Positions 16,809 to 25,519 of a stretch of DNA of 64,000 nucleotides are shown piece by piece; position 1 is the stretch's first letter, and every line of letters begins with the position of its first letter. The DNA lies in NCBI GenBank assembly GCA_023667845.1, contig JAMPIU010000125.1, positions 62,001 through 126,000 on the forward strand. Direction: 5' to 3'. Below the pieces are notes generated by a model. It was not told the DNA's origin, ran no database searches, and saw only the letters and a program-made list of their open reading frames with translations. This stretch comes from Dehalobacter sp. (GTDB lineage Bacteria > Bacillota > Desulfitobacteriia > Desulfitobacteriales > Syntrophobotulaceae). The translations under genes and the position numbers were made by a program.

Positions 16809-17846
16809 TCACACTTCGTCATTCTCGATGCTGTCAACTAATCTATCAAAATCCGACTGAAAAAGCCTGTCCTGAATTATACGGTATTTCTCAAATTCGT
16901 TCTCCGCAAATTCCTTAGCAATAGCAGCAGTCACTTTTCCTGCATTCTCTAAGATATCCTTTTCATTGAATTGCAAAAATGCATTGAGCTTCTTGGCCCA
17001 GTCCTCCATAGTCATTGGTATATTTCTCTCCGCCTGACTTTCAGCGTAATCGAGATACATCGTGACAAACCGGTCTAAAGATTTGATTTCTTTTTCTGTA
17101 AGATAGTTCTTAGCGACAGAGACATCGCTTTTTACGATTTTGCCGTGCGGCGCATTTTTCCAGGTAGTCAAACCCATATAATCTTTGGTGCTATCCGCTC
17201 TGTTATAAATGACTTCGGCTGCTGTGCTTCCATGGATTGCATAATGCAGTTTATTTTGCACAGTTTTAAAGAAATCCTTTGTTAACTTGGTATGCTGGTT
17301 ATAATCAATAGCGGTGGCATAAATATCCGTAATCTTTTGGTAGAACCTTCTCTCGCTTGCCCTGATTTCCCTGATTTCTTCCAGTAAATACTCAAAATAT
17401 TCCTCGTTTAAGAAAGTTCCGTTCTTTAATCTTTCTTTATCCAAAACATATCCCCGGATGGCGAAGGTACGCAATACGCCGGTCGCCCACTGTCGAAACT
17501 GGGTTGCTCTGAGTGAATTCACCCGATATCCGACCGAAATGATGGCGTCAAGGTTATAAAACTTTGTATTATACTCTTTCCCATCAGCGCCAGTATGTCG
17601 GAATTCCCGACATACTGAATTTTCGTCAAGCTCGCTCTCGTTAAAAATATTCTGCAAATGTTCAGTAATTGTACTTCTGCTTTTATCAAAAAGCTCGGCA
17701 ATCAATTTTTGCGTCAGCCAAACTGTCTCATCTTCAACTCGGACTTCTATTGTATTTTCATTTGCTTGCAAAGTGAAAATCAGAAATTCCGCTGTACTGT
17801 TTCTGATTTGTAATTTATCCTGGCGCTTTTTCTTATTTTCCGTCAC
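16809..17846 (-). CDS. rhuM: RhuM family protein
   Basis: A 345-residue protein with the RhuM signature: an N-terminal region with WLTQKLIAELFDKSRSTITEHLQNIF (winged-helix-like), then FYNLDAIISVGYRVNSLRATQFRQWA, and the C-terminal HGSTAAEVIYNRADSTKDYMGLT. The family was named from Salmonella pathogenicity island 3; members are widespread on mobile and defence islands, and the activity is not settled. The end of the gene is about 68 bases upstream of the DUF4062 start, so they may have formed one operon. Confidence 0.88.
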   Translation of the reverse strand: MTENKKKRQDKLQIRNSTAEFLIFTLQANENTIEVRVEDETVWLTQKLIAELFDKSRSTITEHLQNIFNESELDENSVCREFRHTGADGKEYNTKFYNLDAIISVGYRVNSLRATQFRQWATGVLRTFAIRGYVLDKERLKNGTFLNEEYFEYLLEEIREIRASERRFYQKITDIYATAIDYNQHTKLTKDFFKTVQNKLHYAIHGSTAAEVIYNRADSTKDYMGLTTWKNAPHGKIVKSDVSVAKNYLTEKEIKSLDRFVTMYLDYAESQAERNIPMTMEDWAKKLNAFLQFNEKDILENAGKVTAAIAKEFAENEFEKYRIIQDRLFQSDFDRLVDSIENDEV

Positions 17847-17895
17847 AGCATTACCTCCAGAATATGTAAATCATTATTCATAATATAATAATAAA

Positions 17896-17937
17896 ACCAA
17901 ACATATGTTCAGGTCAACCGATAAACATATATTTGGT
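17896..17937 (-). terminator. Probable terminator upstream of rhuM
   Basis: A 14-base stem (ACCAAACATATGTT with AACATATATTTGGT, one mismatch) is followed on the minus strand by TTTTATTATTAT. It probably ends the DUF4829-like transcript and insulates rhuM. Confidence 0.5.
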
Positions 17938-18137
17938 CTTAAAAACTCACAAAATAGCTTCATAAAATTCTTACTTTAAATTCAACATTATTTTTTCGAC
18001 AATAAAACACAATTTTCGATATGCCTTGAGGATACAAAAAAGATGCCGTACCCATCTGGTATCCCCTCTTGATAATAATCATTACCAGTGAATTATCGTC
18101 AATCAGCATCATTTTGGTGACTATCTTTTGTACAAGA

Positions 18138-18584
18138 TTAATATCCCCAATCAAAGATAACCCATTTATCATTTTTTGTTTCTTTAGTAAGATAAAAATA
18201 ATAATAGTTTTCATGTTTTTCTATATTATCAAAAAATGTAACTCTCATACATATTACTTTATATGGATCATGCTCATATACGCTTTTATAACTTCCCGAC
18301 TGTAAATAAAGATAACTGCTATCAGCATACTCCATAGAGATTAATTTCGGTTTCCACCTATGTGGTTTATCAGATGTTTCAAATATTCCTTGTTTATGTT
18401 TTGCTAAGAGATTTTTTGCGCCTTCTTCATCCTCATTTTGAAGTGCTGTAAAATAATCCTCGACAACTTGCTTCCCTTGAGCAATGTCTGAATTGTTAAT
18501 CGTCTTTGAAAAATGATTGCTGGCTATAATAATTGCTATTACGGCCAATAAAATTATAGAAAACGACAATACCCACTTTTTCAT
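18138..18584 (-). CDS. DUF4829-like membrane-anchored or secreted protein
   Basis: 148 residues with an N-terminal signal anchor (WVLSFSIILLAVIAIIIAS, residues 4-22). The rest is an NTF2-like small domain: GKQVVEDYFTALQNEDEEGA followed by alternating strands ending KNDKWVIFDWGY. That layout fits DUF4829 or related domains found on Gram-positive cell-surface proteins. The function is unknown. An overlapping frame at 17960-18214 is not convincing. It lies between the truncated amidase and rhuM. Confidence 0.6.
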   Translation of the reverse strand: MKKWVLSFSIILLAVIAIIIASNHFSKTINNSDIAQGKQVVEDYFTALQNEDEEGAKNLLAKHKQGIFETSDKPHRWKPKLISMEYADSSYLYLQSGSYKSVYEHDPYKVICMRVTFFDNIEKHENYYYFYLTKETKNDKWVIFDWGY

Positions 18585-18614
18585 AATACTCTCCGTTTGG
18601 AATGATTAATTAGA

Positions 18615-18651
18615 TATGCCATCATTTTATCACAAATAAAATGATGGCATA
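18615..18651 (-). terminator. Perfect 16-base hairpin after the amidase gene
   Basis: TATGCCATCATTTTAT pairs perfectly with ATAAAATGATGGCATA around a five-base loop, 16 bases downstream of the amidase stop. The T-tract is better on the plus strand (CCATTTTTAG) than on the minus strand, so it may act in both directions. Confidence 0.6.
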
Positions 18652-18666
18652 CCATTTTTAGAATAT

Positions 18667-19743
18667 CTAACTGACAAAATTTGCGGTACTAAAAGAAATC
18701 ATTCTCATGTAACAGCTATTTTCGCCAAATGCTTGAATTAATTCCCACAGAGGCCTGTTGTAGTTGTTATTTGAGTGGTAAGAAACCAAAACTTGATAAT
18801 AGTAGCTTGCTCCGCTTTGCGGATATGTCACATAAACGGAATGATAATAATCGGAATGTACATTAATGGTTTTTAACTGAATAACGTTTCCATATATTAT
18901 CGCACTTGGTGCGAGATTGTAGTAAGGTTGATTATTGTTTGACCCAGTGCCTTTAGGACCATAGGTTTTGCTGCTTGTTGCATAGGTATAAAAATTTCCA
19001 ACATTTTCCCACTGCGGAGTGCCTCCACCTCCTTGTAGTCCACCATACCATCCATTAGGGTATCCTGATACCATACGTACCTTATTTGTAATATTACTTA
19101 TTGTTTGTGCATCATTGCCTTCCACATAACCGCCATATGCTGCCCATACGCATTGAGAAACAAAGTTAGTACAATCATTACTTGATATATAGTAAAAGAA
19201 ATAATCATCAAGATCTGTAACTGTTTGAGTAAACCTCTGTGCGTAGTTTCTGCCCAGCATGCGGTTGTAAGAAAAACTTGAGCATATTGAAAAGTTTTTT
19301 CCTGTGTTAGTAGTTTGAACTGTTGCTTTATTGCCGTCAATATATTTTATCATTTCTTTGATATTTTTCATTTTTTCATTTTTAACTTCTGTGATTGCAT
19401 TCCTTTCGGAAAATCCTTGTTTCACCTTTTGATCAACTGCATCTTTGAATAGTTTACTATCCAAAGAATCTACAGCAATATTATTTATTTTCCAGACTTT
19501 ATTTCTCAAAACCATACTAAAAGTATATTCGTCAATAAATGACGAGTCTGCATCTGGTGTGGTAGAGCAGTTATAGTCAAGACGCATTTTGACTTTTACT
19601 GTAGCATTGTCTTCGGAAATTGCAATGTCTTTATAATCTAATGTAATTTTATAATTCTTATAATATAAGCCAACTGCTTTGTTTCCTTCAACCATAGATT
19701 CATGTAGCGTCTTATACATATAAGTACACTCATCACCAGCCAT
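18667..19743 (-). pseudogene. Putative secreted amidase (amidase_6 type), 5'-truncated
   Basis: The open frame encodes 358 residues. The C-terminal half is a clear putative amidase domain: [13 protein letters not shown], then the active-site-like [18 protein letters not shown], and a late [10 protein letters not shown] histidine region. The preceding region ([18 protein letters not shown]) is the usual N-terminal domain of these secreted enzymes. However, the signal peptide and first segment are missing, and the apparent start MAGDEC belongs to a GGDEF-domain remnant in the same frame. The gene therefore seems to have lost its 5' end by recombination and is unlikely to be exported. Confidence 0.7.
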
Positions 19744-19841
19744 ATGTCCATATGAATCGTTGAACTCTTTAAAATAATCAATATCCAGGAGTATTAATGA
19801 AATAGGTCTTTTATATCTTAAACATTCCTTCTATTGTTCAT
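19728..19841 (-). pseudogene. GGDEF (diguanylate cyclase) domain fragment
   Basis: Immediately upstream of and in frame with the amidase, the minus strand reads [20 protein letters not shown] and then [15 protein letters not shown]. This is the conserved first part of a GGDEF domain (LxLDIDxFKxxNDxYGHxxGDxxL). A stop codon precedes it and the catalytic GGDEF loop is absent. It is the leftover of a diguanylate cyclase gene joined to the amidase sequence close to the GDEC residues. Confidence 0.75.
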
Positions 19842-19857
19842 CCTATAGAATCAGGAC

Positions 19858-20532
19858 TTATTTATTTTCTTCCTTATAAATTACTTGCATGTTTTTACTA
19901 ATAAGATAACCAAACATTGTCTCAAGTTCCTTATACATTACTTTCGTAAGCTTTTGTTCTTCTTCCGAATTTAATCCTTTTGCATTTTCGTGATATAGTT
20001 CATGGACTACATATGCTAATTCTTTAATCATATCTCCTAATCTTTTTATATCTGAAAAAGTAATTCCATAGTCTCTTAGTTTTTTATAAGCGTTTGCTAC
20101 AAGCAAATCTTCACTAGAATAGAATCCGCTGCCTGATAGAAAAAGTAATCCATTACTCTTCAATTGGCGTATTTCGTCTGATTCCAGATTTGATTTATCT
20201 ATGAATTCATCGCTGTTGTAAAAAACCCTATCCTCCCCTTGTTTGAGCGGGCTTAGGAATGTTTCATAATAATGAAGGGCATTTTCTATTGTGACTCTTT
20301 CAAAACCAATACCATCAATAACTCCCTTTATAACACCTAAAGGCAAATGCATATTTTCCTGCAGATACCGAATTACAGGGATAATTTGAAGATATAAAGC
20401 AGGATAATATGCCATGTTTTTCGATTTTTTTGTAGGCTCTGGAAGCAAGCCTAATGATACATAGTATAAAACGGATGACTTGCTAACACCGGTATATTGA
20501 GTTATTTCTTTCATTCGATATAGCTTTTCCAA
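19858..20532 (-). CDS. MerR family transcriptional regulator
   Basis: 224 residues. The N-terminal winged helix is typical of MerR proteins (YRMKEITQYTGVSKSSVLYY, then a segment ending PVIRYLQENMHLPLG). A helical effector or dimerisation region with no cysteine cluster follows, so a metal sensor of the classical type is unlikely. It is transcribed divergently from the ferredoxin-molybdoenzyme operon across a 110-base gap that holds a large palindrome, and it probably controls that operon and itself. Confidence 0.85.
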   Translation of the reverse strand: MEKLYRMKEITQYTGVSKSSVLYYVSLGLLPEPTKKSKNMAYYPALYLQIIPVIRYLQENMHLPLGVIKGVIDGIGFERVTIENALHYYETFLSPLKQGEDRVFYNSDEFIDKSNLESDEIRQLKSNGLLFLSGSGFYSSEDLLVANAYKKLRDYGITFSDIKRLGDMIKELAYVVHELYHENAKGLNSEEEQKLTKVMYKELETMFGYLISKNMQVIYKEENK

Positions 20533-20565
20533 TTAAATCAAACTCCCATCTATTAGAATTATATA

Positions 20566-20594
20566 TTTACAACTGAAAAAAAACAAACTATAAT
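20566..20594 (+). promoter_or_regulatory. Promoter of the ferredoxin-molybdoenzyme operon
   Basis: TTTACA at 20566-20571 and TATAAT at 20589-20594 are separated by 17 bases, a good sigma-A-type promoter. The -10 overlaps the left end of the palindrome at 20590-20624. The start codon of the ferredoxin gene is about 50 bases downstream. Confidence 0.6.
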
Positions 20595-20624
20595 AAGTGT
20601 AAAGTGTAGCTTTACACTTATTAT
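20590..20624. promoter_or_regulatory. Large palindromic operator between merR and the ferredoxin gene
   Basis: ATAATAAGTGTAAAG is followed by a five-base spacer and its exact reverse complement CTTTACACTTATTAT, a 15-base perfect inverted repeat. It covers the -10 and presumed start site of the plus-strand promoter. The divergent MerR protein is the obvious candidate to bind it. The same sequence could form a hairpin at the 5' end of the transcript. Confidence 0.7.
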
Positions 20625-20642
20625 TTAAAGGGGGTTTAGCTT

Positions 20643-20858
20643 ATGTACAATAATCATATAACGATTAACTCTAAGCTCTGTCATGCATGTTGGAAATGTA
20701 TTCTTTCCTGTAAAAAAAACGTACTCGGAAAAATAAATCTACCTTTTCATAAACATGTTAAAATTGCTCATCCCAATAACTGTGTTGGCTGCTATCAATG
20801 TGAAAAGGTATGTGAATATGGAGCAATAACTAGGCTTAACAAGGAAACAGAGGCATGA
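20643..20858 (+). CDS. Two-cluster [4Fe-4S] ferredoxin-like protein
   Basis: 71 residues with two C-x2-C-x2-C-x3-C type motifs: CHACWKCILSC and CVGCYQCEKVC, each with the usual downstream residues for a 2[4Fe-4S] ferredoxin. A strong AAAGGGGG site precedes the ATG. The next gene, a molybdopterin oxidoreductase, starts 81 bases later, so this protein is its likely electron carrier. Confidence 0.9.
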   Translation: MYNNHITINSKLCHACWKCILSCKKNVLGKINLPFHKHVKIAHPNNCVGCYQCEKVCEYGAITRLNKETEA

Positions 20859-20939
20859 TTGACCTTTTAAGGATAATTCGTGTTAATAAGCGAGAAATTT
20901 ATCTACGATAAAAATAAGACTAACCGAGGTGAAAGCCGT

Positions 20940-23252
20940 ATGGAGAATAAGAGAATCATTAAATCGGCCTGTCGCATGTGCCACGGAGGATGTCAAGTTT
21001 TGGTTCATATGGAAGGTGAACGGGTAGTTAAAATTACCGGTGATCCATCAAGTCCTACCAGTAGTGGCTACATTTGCGCCAAGGGGGCTGCTTCGGTAGA
21101 ATTGCTATATCATCCGGACAGAGTGCTACATCCTTTGCGCAGAGTAGGAAAACGCGGTGAAAATAAATGGGAGCAAATATCCTGGGATGAAGCACTTGAT
21201 GAGATGGTGGAGCGACTTCTCAAGATAAAACGAGAAAACGGGCCACAGTATTTCGGTATGATGCACGGAACAGGTCGACCTTACGAAAACCTGGGAGCCC
21301 GCTTTGCTAATGCGTTCGGGACGCCTAACTTCACCGGCGTGGCTCATATCTGTTTCTGGCCCCGTGTTTATGCCAATATATTTACACAAGGGATGTCTGA
21401 GATGCCGGTGTGCGACGTTTATGGTCAGGGTGGAGTGGAACCGCAATGTGTACTTATATGGGGATGTAACATCACTGGTCCTAAAGGGCATAATTCTGCT
21501 GACGGAATGTGTGGAGCTTTGCTGCAGACGGCTTTGAAAAATGCACGAAAAGTAATAGTAGTAGATCCCAGACGCATTTCACCGGCAGAAAACGCTGATC
21601 ACTGGCTGCAATTAAGACCCGGTACTGACGGAGCACTGGCCCTAGCTATGATCAACGTCATCATCGTTGAAGACTTGATAGATAGGGAATTTGTTAATAA
21701 ATACACGGTGGGATTCGACCGTCTCAAGGAGCATGTAAAGCATTTCACACCGGAATGGGCAGAAGGGATAGTCGGTGTGAGCGCTGAAGACATTAGAACA
21801 GCCGCCTGTACCTACGCCACGGTTAAACCGGCATGTATGCAGTGGGGGAACGGCATCGACCACAGTATGTGCAATTTCCATACGGCCCGCTCACTGCTGA
21901 TACTGAGGGCAATCACGGGTAACTTACATGTACCTGGTGGAGACATTATTTTCGAACGTCCCCATGGCTTACGCGTAAAATTTCCCTACCTGGACCCCCA
22001 TTTTTCCGGATTTCGCTTTATGCCATTGCAGAATTATCAGTATGCCCTGGACAGAGATTACGAAAAACAAAACAGTTCTCCCGCCAAAAACTTTATCCAG
22101 GACAAGACCTTGAAGTTTTTGGATGTTTTAAAATACAATCTTTATCCTCAGCTTACAAAACTCAGTCAAAATCAGGGGGATGGGCAGGCACTTAAACTGA
22201 TGGCCAAATTAAGCGGGGCACGATATCCCCTGTCTCCGGTGGTTCACCCGCCGACCTTCTGGGAATCTATCGTCAACAATAATCCTTACCGTATCCAGGC
22301 TTTATGGATCATGGGGGCTAATCCGCTGCTCACCATGAGCAACTCCCTGCTTATAGAAAAAGCCTTAAAACTCATTGACTACATAGTGGTTTCCGATTTC
22401 TTCATAACTCCTACGGCGCATTATGCCGATTTGTTTCTGCCAGCCTCAACCTGGCTGGAGTACGACGAGGTACATAACTCGGGTGCCCATACTTTCAGTG
22501 TATTTCCAAGGCAAAAAGTTGTTCAAATAGGGGATACCCTTGATGATCAAGAGGTTATGATCCTGCTAGCCCGGCGCTTAGGCATGCATGATGCCTTTCC
22601 TTGGCACAGCCACCAAGAGCTTACTGACTGGATGCTTGAAGGTACCAGTCTCAGCTTTGAGGAGTTCTGCGACAAAGGTATTTTAGTTGGTAAGGCAAGA
22701 TATTTTGCTTATGAAAAAGAGAAACACTTTTTTCACACACCTTCAAGAAAATTTGAGATATATTCTGATACCCTGGCTTCACTGGGAATTTCACCTCTCC
22801 CAATCTATCGTGAACCAGCCTTTTCACCGGTTTCAACTCCTCAAGTGGCCGAAAAGTACCCCCTGATATTGATTGGAGGGGTTAGAACGGCCGATTACTT
22901 CCATAGCGAAGGCCGCCAGATCAGTTCGCTGCGCCACAGAAATCCAGATCCACTGATAGAAATAAACCCCAAAACTGCTACATCTATAGGATGTTTAGAA
23001 GGTGACTGGGTATGGATTGAGACCCCCCATGGCAGAGTAAAAATGCGTGTCAAACTATTTGACGGGATAGCTGAGAATGTACTCTGCGCTCAATACGCAT
23101 GGTGGTTTCCTGAGGAAGCACCACCCGAACATGGCTGGAAAAAATCGAGTATCAACCTAACATTCGGCGAGATGGGTTATGATCCGGAAACCGGTTCGGA
23201 ATCATTAAAAAGTATGCTATGTAGAATATACAAAGTAGGAGATAAAGAATAA
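20940..23252 (+). CDS. Molybdopterin-dependent oxidoreductase (DMSO-reductase superfamily)
   Basis: 770 residues from the ATG at 20940, which has a GAGGTGAAA site; an upstream in-frame start at 20880 is less likely. The [4Fe-4S] motif is C11-x2-C14-x3-C18...C46 (CRMCHGGCQV ... GYICAKG). The likely metal ligand is Cys138 (GVAHICFWPRVYAN). Cofactor-binding features include VVDPRR, ALWIMGANPLLTMSN and a C-terminal dinucleotide-binding domain. There is no Tat signal, so it is cytoplasmic. In layout it resembles acetylene hydratase and related Mo/W enzymes, but the position of the hydratase catalytic Asp holds His15. The substrate is unknown. Confidence 0.88.
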   Translation: MENKRIIKSACRMCHGGCQVLVHMEGERVVKITGDPSSPTSSGYICAKGAASVELLYHPDRVLHPLRRVGKRGENKWEQISWDEALDEMVERLLKIKRENGPQYFGMMHGTGRPYENLGARFANAFGTPNFTGVAHICFWPRVYANIFTQGMSEMPVCDVYGQGGVEPQCVLIWGCNITGPKGHNSADGMCGALLQTALKNARKVIVVDPRRISPAENADHWLQLRPGTDGALALAMINVIIVEDLIDREFVNKYTVGFDRLKEHVKHFTPEWAEGIVGVSAEDIRTAACTYATVKPACMQWGNGIDHSMCNFHTARSLLILRAITGNLHVPGGDIIFERPHGLRVKFPYLDPHFSGFRFMPLQNYQYALDRDYEKQNSSPAKNFIQDKTLKFLDVLKYNLYPQLTKLSQNQGDGQALKLMAKLSGARYPLSPVVHPPTFWESIVNNNPYRIQALWIMGANPLLTMSNSLLIEKALKLIDYIVVSDFFITPTAHYADLFLPASTWLEYDEVHNSGAHTFSVFPRQKVVQIGDTLDDQEVMILLARRLGMHDAFPWHSHQELTDWMLEGTSLSFEEFCDKGILVGKARYFAYEKEKHFFHTPSRKFEIYSDTLASLGISPLPIYREPAFSPVSTPQVAEKYPLILIGGVRTADYFHSEGRQISSLRHRNPDPLIEINPKTATSIGCLEGDWVWIETPHGRVKMRVKLFDGIAENVLCAQYAWWFPEEAPPEHGWKKSSINLTFGEMGYDPETGSESLKSMLCRIYKVGDKE

Positions 23253-23377
23253 TTCATACTCTTTATCCTCCCAGACCGCTTTTCCCGGGACCGTTGCCTT
23301 TGGCTGTGTATAAAATATGATTTGAGTGAATTTATGACCCTCTACTCTTCTAAACTTATCAATTACACATTATTTTA

Positions 23378-24069
23378 CTATTGTACCTCAGCCATTCGTT
23401 CCTGATAAGCAATCATCCTTTGGGTAAGCAGCGGTATAATATCCTCAATTTGCTCTTTCCCATAATAGGTAACATGGACTACTTGATTATCTAAATAGGC
23501 AAATATCTGTTTGCGAATACCATCCTCTACCATATACAGTTTACCCTTCGTCATCAAAGTCCATCGCAAGAAAGTAACAGGTCTCATCCGGTAGCATAGG
23601 ATAAATGCCGAATACCGCCTTTCCTCTCAAATGGCTGTCTATCGCATTAGAATCAAGAATTGCATAATTTCCGTTTGCGCAGTCGGAACATTTAATTTTT
23701 GGCTTGCTACAGATTCCCTTTACCCACTCATTTAGACAAACAGGAGAATATCCTGGTGCTACCTTCTTTGTTCTGCCATCGTTTCTCATAAACATCGTCC
23801 CTGCCTCTGAACAATGACATGAATAAATTGATTTTATACTGTGGCGAACTGCTGTTGGTTACTTGTCCCGAGCCATTAAATTGGTCTGGTAACTCTTGAT
23901 CTTCTTGTACTGCATGAGTTTCACTGCCAAATACCGGCAATGTTAACCCAAGCTGAATTTTGAAATCTTCATTTTCCATCCTCAGCCTTTTATTTTCTTC
24001 CAGTAGCTTTTGGTATTTTCTATAAAGCTCTTTATATTCCATTGTTTCACGTATCCTTGTGTTTAACAT
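23378..24069 (-). pseudogene. TOTE-type archaeo-eukaryotic primase gene, frameshifted and truncated
   Basis: Three overlapping minus-strand frames are pieces of one gene. The first (24069-23728) has a coiled coil (YKELYRKYQKLLEENKRLRM) and then INLFMSLFRGRDDVYEKRWQ. The second reads GYSPVCLNEWVKGICSKPKI and later MLPDETCYFLAMDFDDEG. Together these are the N-terminal blocks of TOTE conflict-system primases. An extra base near 23754 breaks the frame. After DDEG the primase ends and an unrelated tail (VEDGIRKQIFAYLDNQVVHV) begins, so the catalytic remainder and helicase are deleted. Confidence 0.7.
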
Positions 24070-24139
24070 CCCTATCCGAAAAATGGGAAAATTTATAAAT
24101 ATTATTTTATTAGTTTGGATTTAACAATGCAAGGATATA

Positions 24140-25387
24140 TCAAAAGCAGATTTTAACCTGCACTCCACTTTTATAGCAAATCATAATAAACAAATTAAAA
24201 ACCTGGACTTTATCAACTTCATTCCTGATTGTGCCTTCATCATAAACTCTATTCCGACATACAGCATCACCTAGAGTATCATGTACCCATCTTTCATCTA
24301 CAGTAGGAGAGTGCGGGCATGCCTCTTTCCCTTTTTCAATCCTCGTTGCACATCTCCAAACCACCTTGCCTCGTTCCGTTCTTCTCCTAAAAGAGGCACC
24401 ACAATCGCCGCATACGAGCAAATTCCCAAGAAGGTATTTACCGTTATATTTGCTCCCCCTGATTTCTACTGTGCCATCCTCGTTGTTGATGAGCCTTGAG
24501 CGCTTTGCCATTTCCTCCTGTACCTTATCAAATACTTCTGAGGAAACAATGGCCGGGTGACTGTCCTTGACATAATACTTGTTTCGATGTCCAATATTTT
24601 TACTTTTCTTACCGGTCATAAAATTCTCGGTAAAGGTCTTTTGAAGCATTGTATCTCCCTTGTATTTCTCGTTGGTCAACATTCTCTGAATCGTCTTCGC
24701 ATCCCAAATATCCTTGCCCGTTACAGTTTTAATTCTCTGAGATTCCAGATAAGTTTTTATTTGTCCCAATGACAGCCCTTGCAAATACAATTCAAACATC
24801 TTTCTGACGACCTCTGCCTGCTCAGGCACAATAACAATTTCACCATCTACACAGTCATAACCCATGAAATTCTTATACTTTGTAAAGATCTCGCCCTTTT
24901 CAAATTTGCGCTGAAATCCCCACTGAATATTCTCGCTGGTATTCCGGCTTTCGTCCTGCGCCAGCATCCCCCGCAGTGTAATCTCGAATTCTTTATCTGC
25001 TTCGATTGAATCCAGCTTCTCATTCTCAAAATGCATATTGATCCCTCTCCCTCTTAAAAATCTTATTATCTTCAAAACCTCCAGCGTATCCCTCGATACC
25101 CTGCTGATTGACTTGGTGATAATGTAATCGATTTTACTTTTAGCTGCTTTCCTCAGCATTTTGTCCAGACCAGTTCTGCCACTTCGCCGCAGTCCGCTTT
25201 CAATATCATGGAACACACCGGCAGAAATCCAGTTAGGACGGCTTTTTATCATCTTCGTATAAGTCATTATTTGTATCTCAAGGCTACGCAGTTGCTCTGG
25301 ACCAGATGTACTGACCCTGCAATAAGCGGCCACCCTAAGCTTTTTATTCTCCTTAGGTATAGCCGGTATAATTCTTACATTCTTCAT
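24140..25387 (-). CDS. Large serine recombinase (resolvase/invertase family)
   Basis: About 415 residues from the ATG at 25387 (AGGA site seven bases upstream; a TTG start nine codons earlier is less likely). The catalytic domain shows VAAYCRVST with the nucleophilic serine and ITKSISRVSRDTLEVL with the usual arginines. The recombinase domain (SENIQWGFQRKFEKG, MGYDCVDGEIVIVPEQAEVV) and a zinc ribbon (CGDCGASFRRR ... WRC ... CPHSP) follow. These proteins integrate and excise mobile elements. The C-terminal coiled coil is short, so the protein may be slightly truncated. No attachment sites were identified. Confidence 0.88.
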   Translation of the reverse strand: MKNVRIIPAIPKENKKLRVAAYCRVSTSGPEQLRSLEIQIMTYTKMIKSRPNWISAGVFHDIESGLRRSGRTGLDKMLRKAAKSKIDYIITKSISRVSRDTLEVLKIIRFLRGRGINMHFENEKLDSIEADKEFEITLRGMLAQDESRNTSENIQWGFQRKFEKGEIFTKYKNFMGYDCVDGEIVIVPEQAEVVRKMFELYLQGLSLGQIKTYLESQRIKTVTGKDIWDAKTIQRMLTNEKYKGDTMLQKTFTENFMTGKKSKNIGHRNKYYVKDSHPAIVSSEVFDKVQEEMAKRSRLINNEDGTVEIRGSKYNGKYLLGNLLVCGDCGASFRRRTERGKVVWRCATRIEKGKEACPHSPTVDERWVHDTLGDAVCRNRVYDEGTIRNEVDKVQVFNLFIMICYKSGVQVKICF

Positions 25388-25447
25388 TTGCTTTCCTGAA
25401 TTATCTATCTTCAATGGGCAGCCCCATTATATTCTACCAAAAGAAAA

Positions 25448-25471
25448 GACGTGAAAGCATCCTCTCACGTC
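25448..25471 (-). terminator. Rho-independent terminator of rlmD
   Basis: GACGTGA pairs with TCACGTC around a ten-base loop and is followed on the minus strand by TTTTCTTTT. It lies about 50 bases past the rlmD stop. Confidence 0.75.
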
Positions 25472-25519
25472 AAAAACATGTTTTCATTTCCATCCTCTCA
25501 AACCCTTGACATATCAAGG

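Noticed and set aside
17960-18214. An 84-codon minus frame overlapping the DUF4829-like gene
   Set aside because: It overlaps the better supported gene in another frame and has no ribosome site.
14144-25471. A complete prophage or CRISPR-bearing island
   Set aside because: No phage structural, packaging or cas genes and no repeat-spacer array were seen; only scattered accessory genes and one recombinase.
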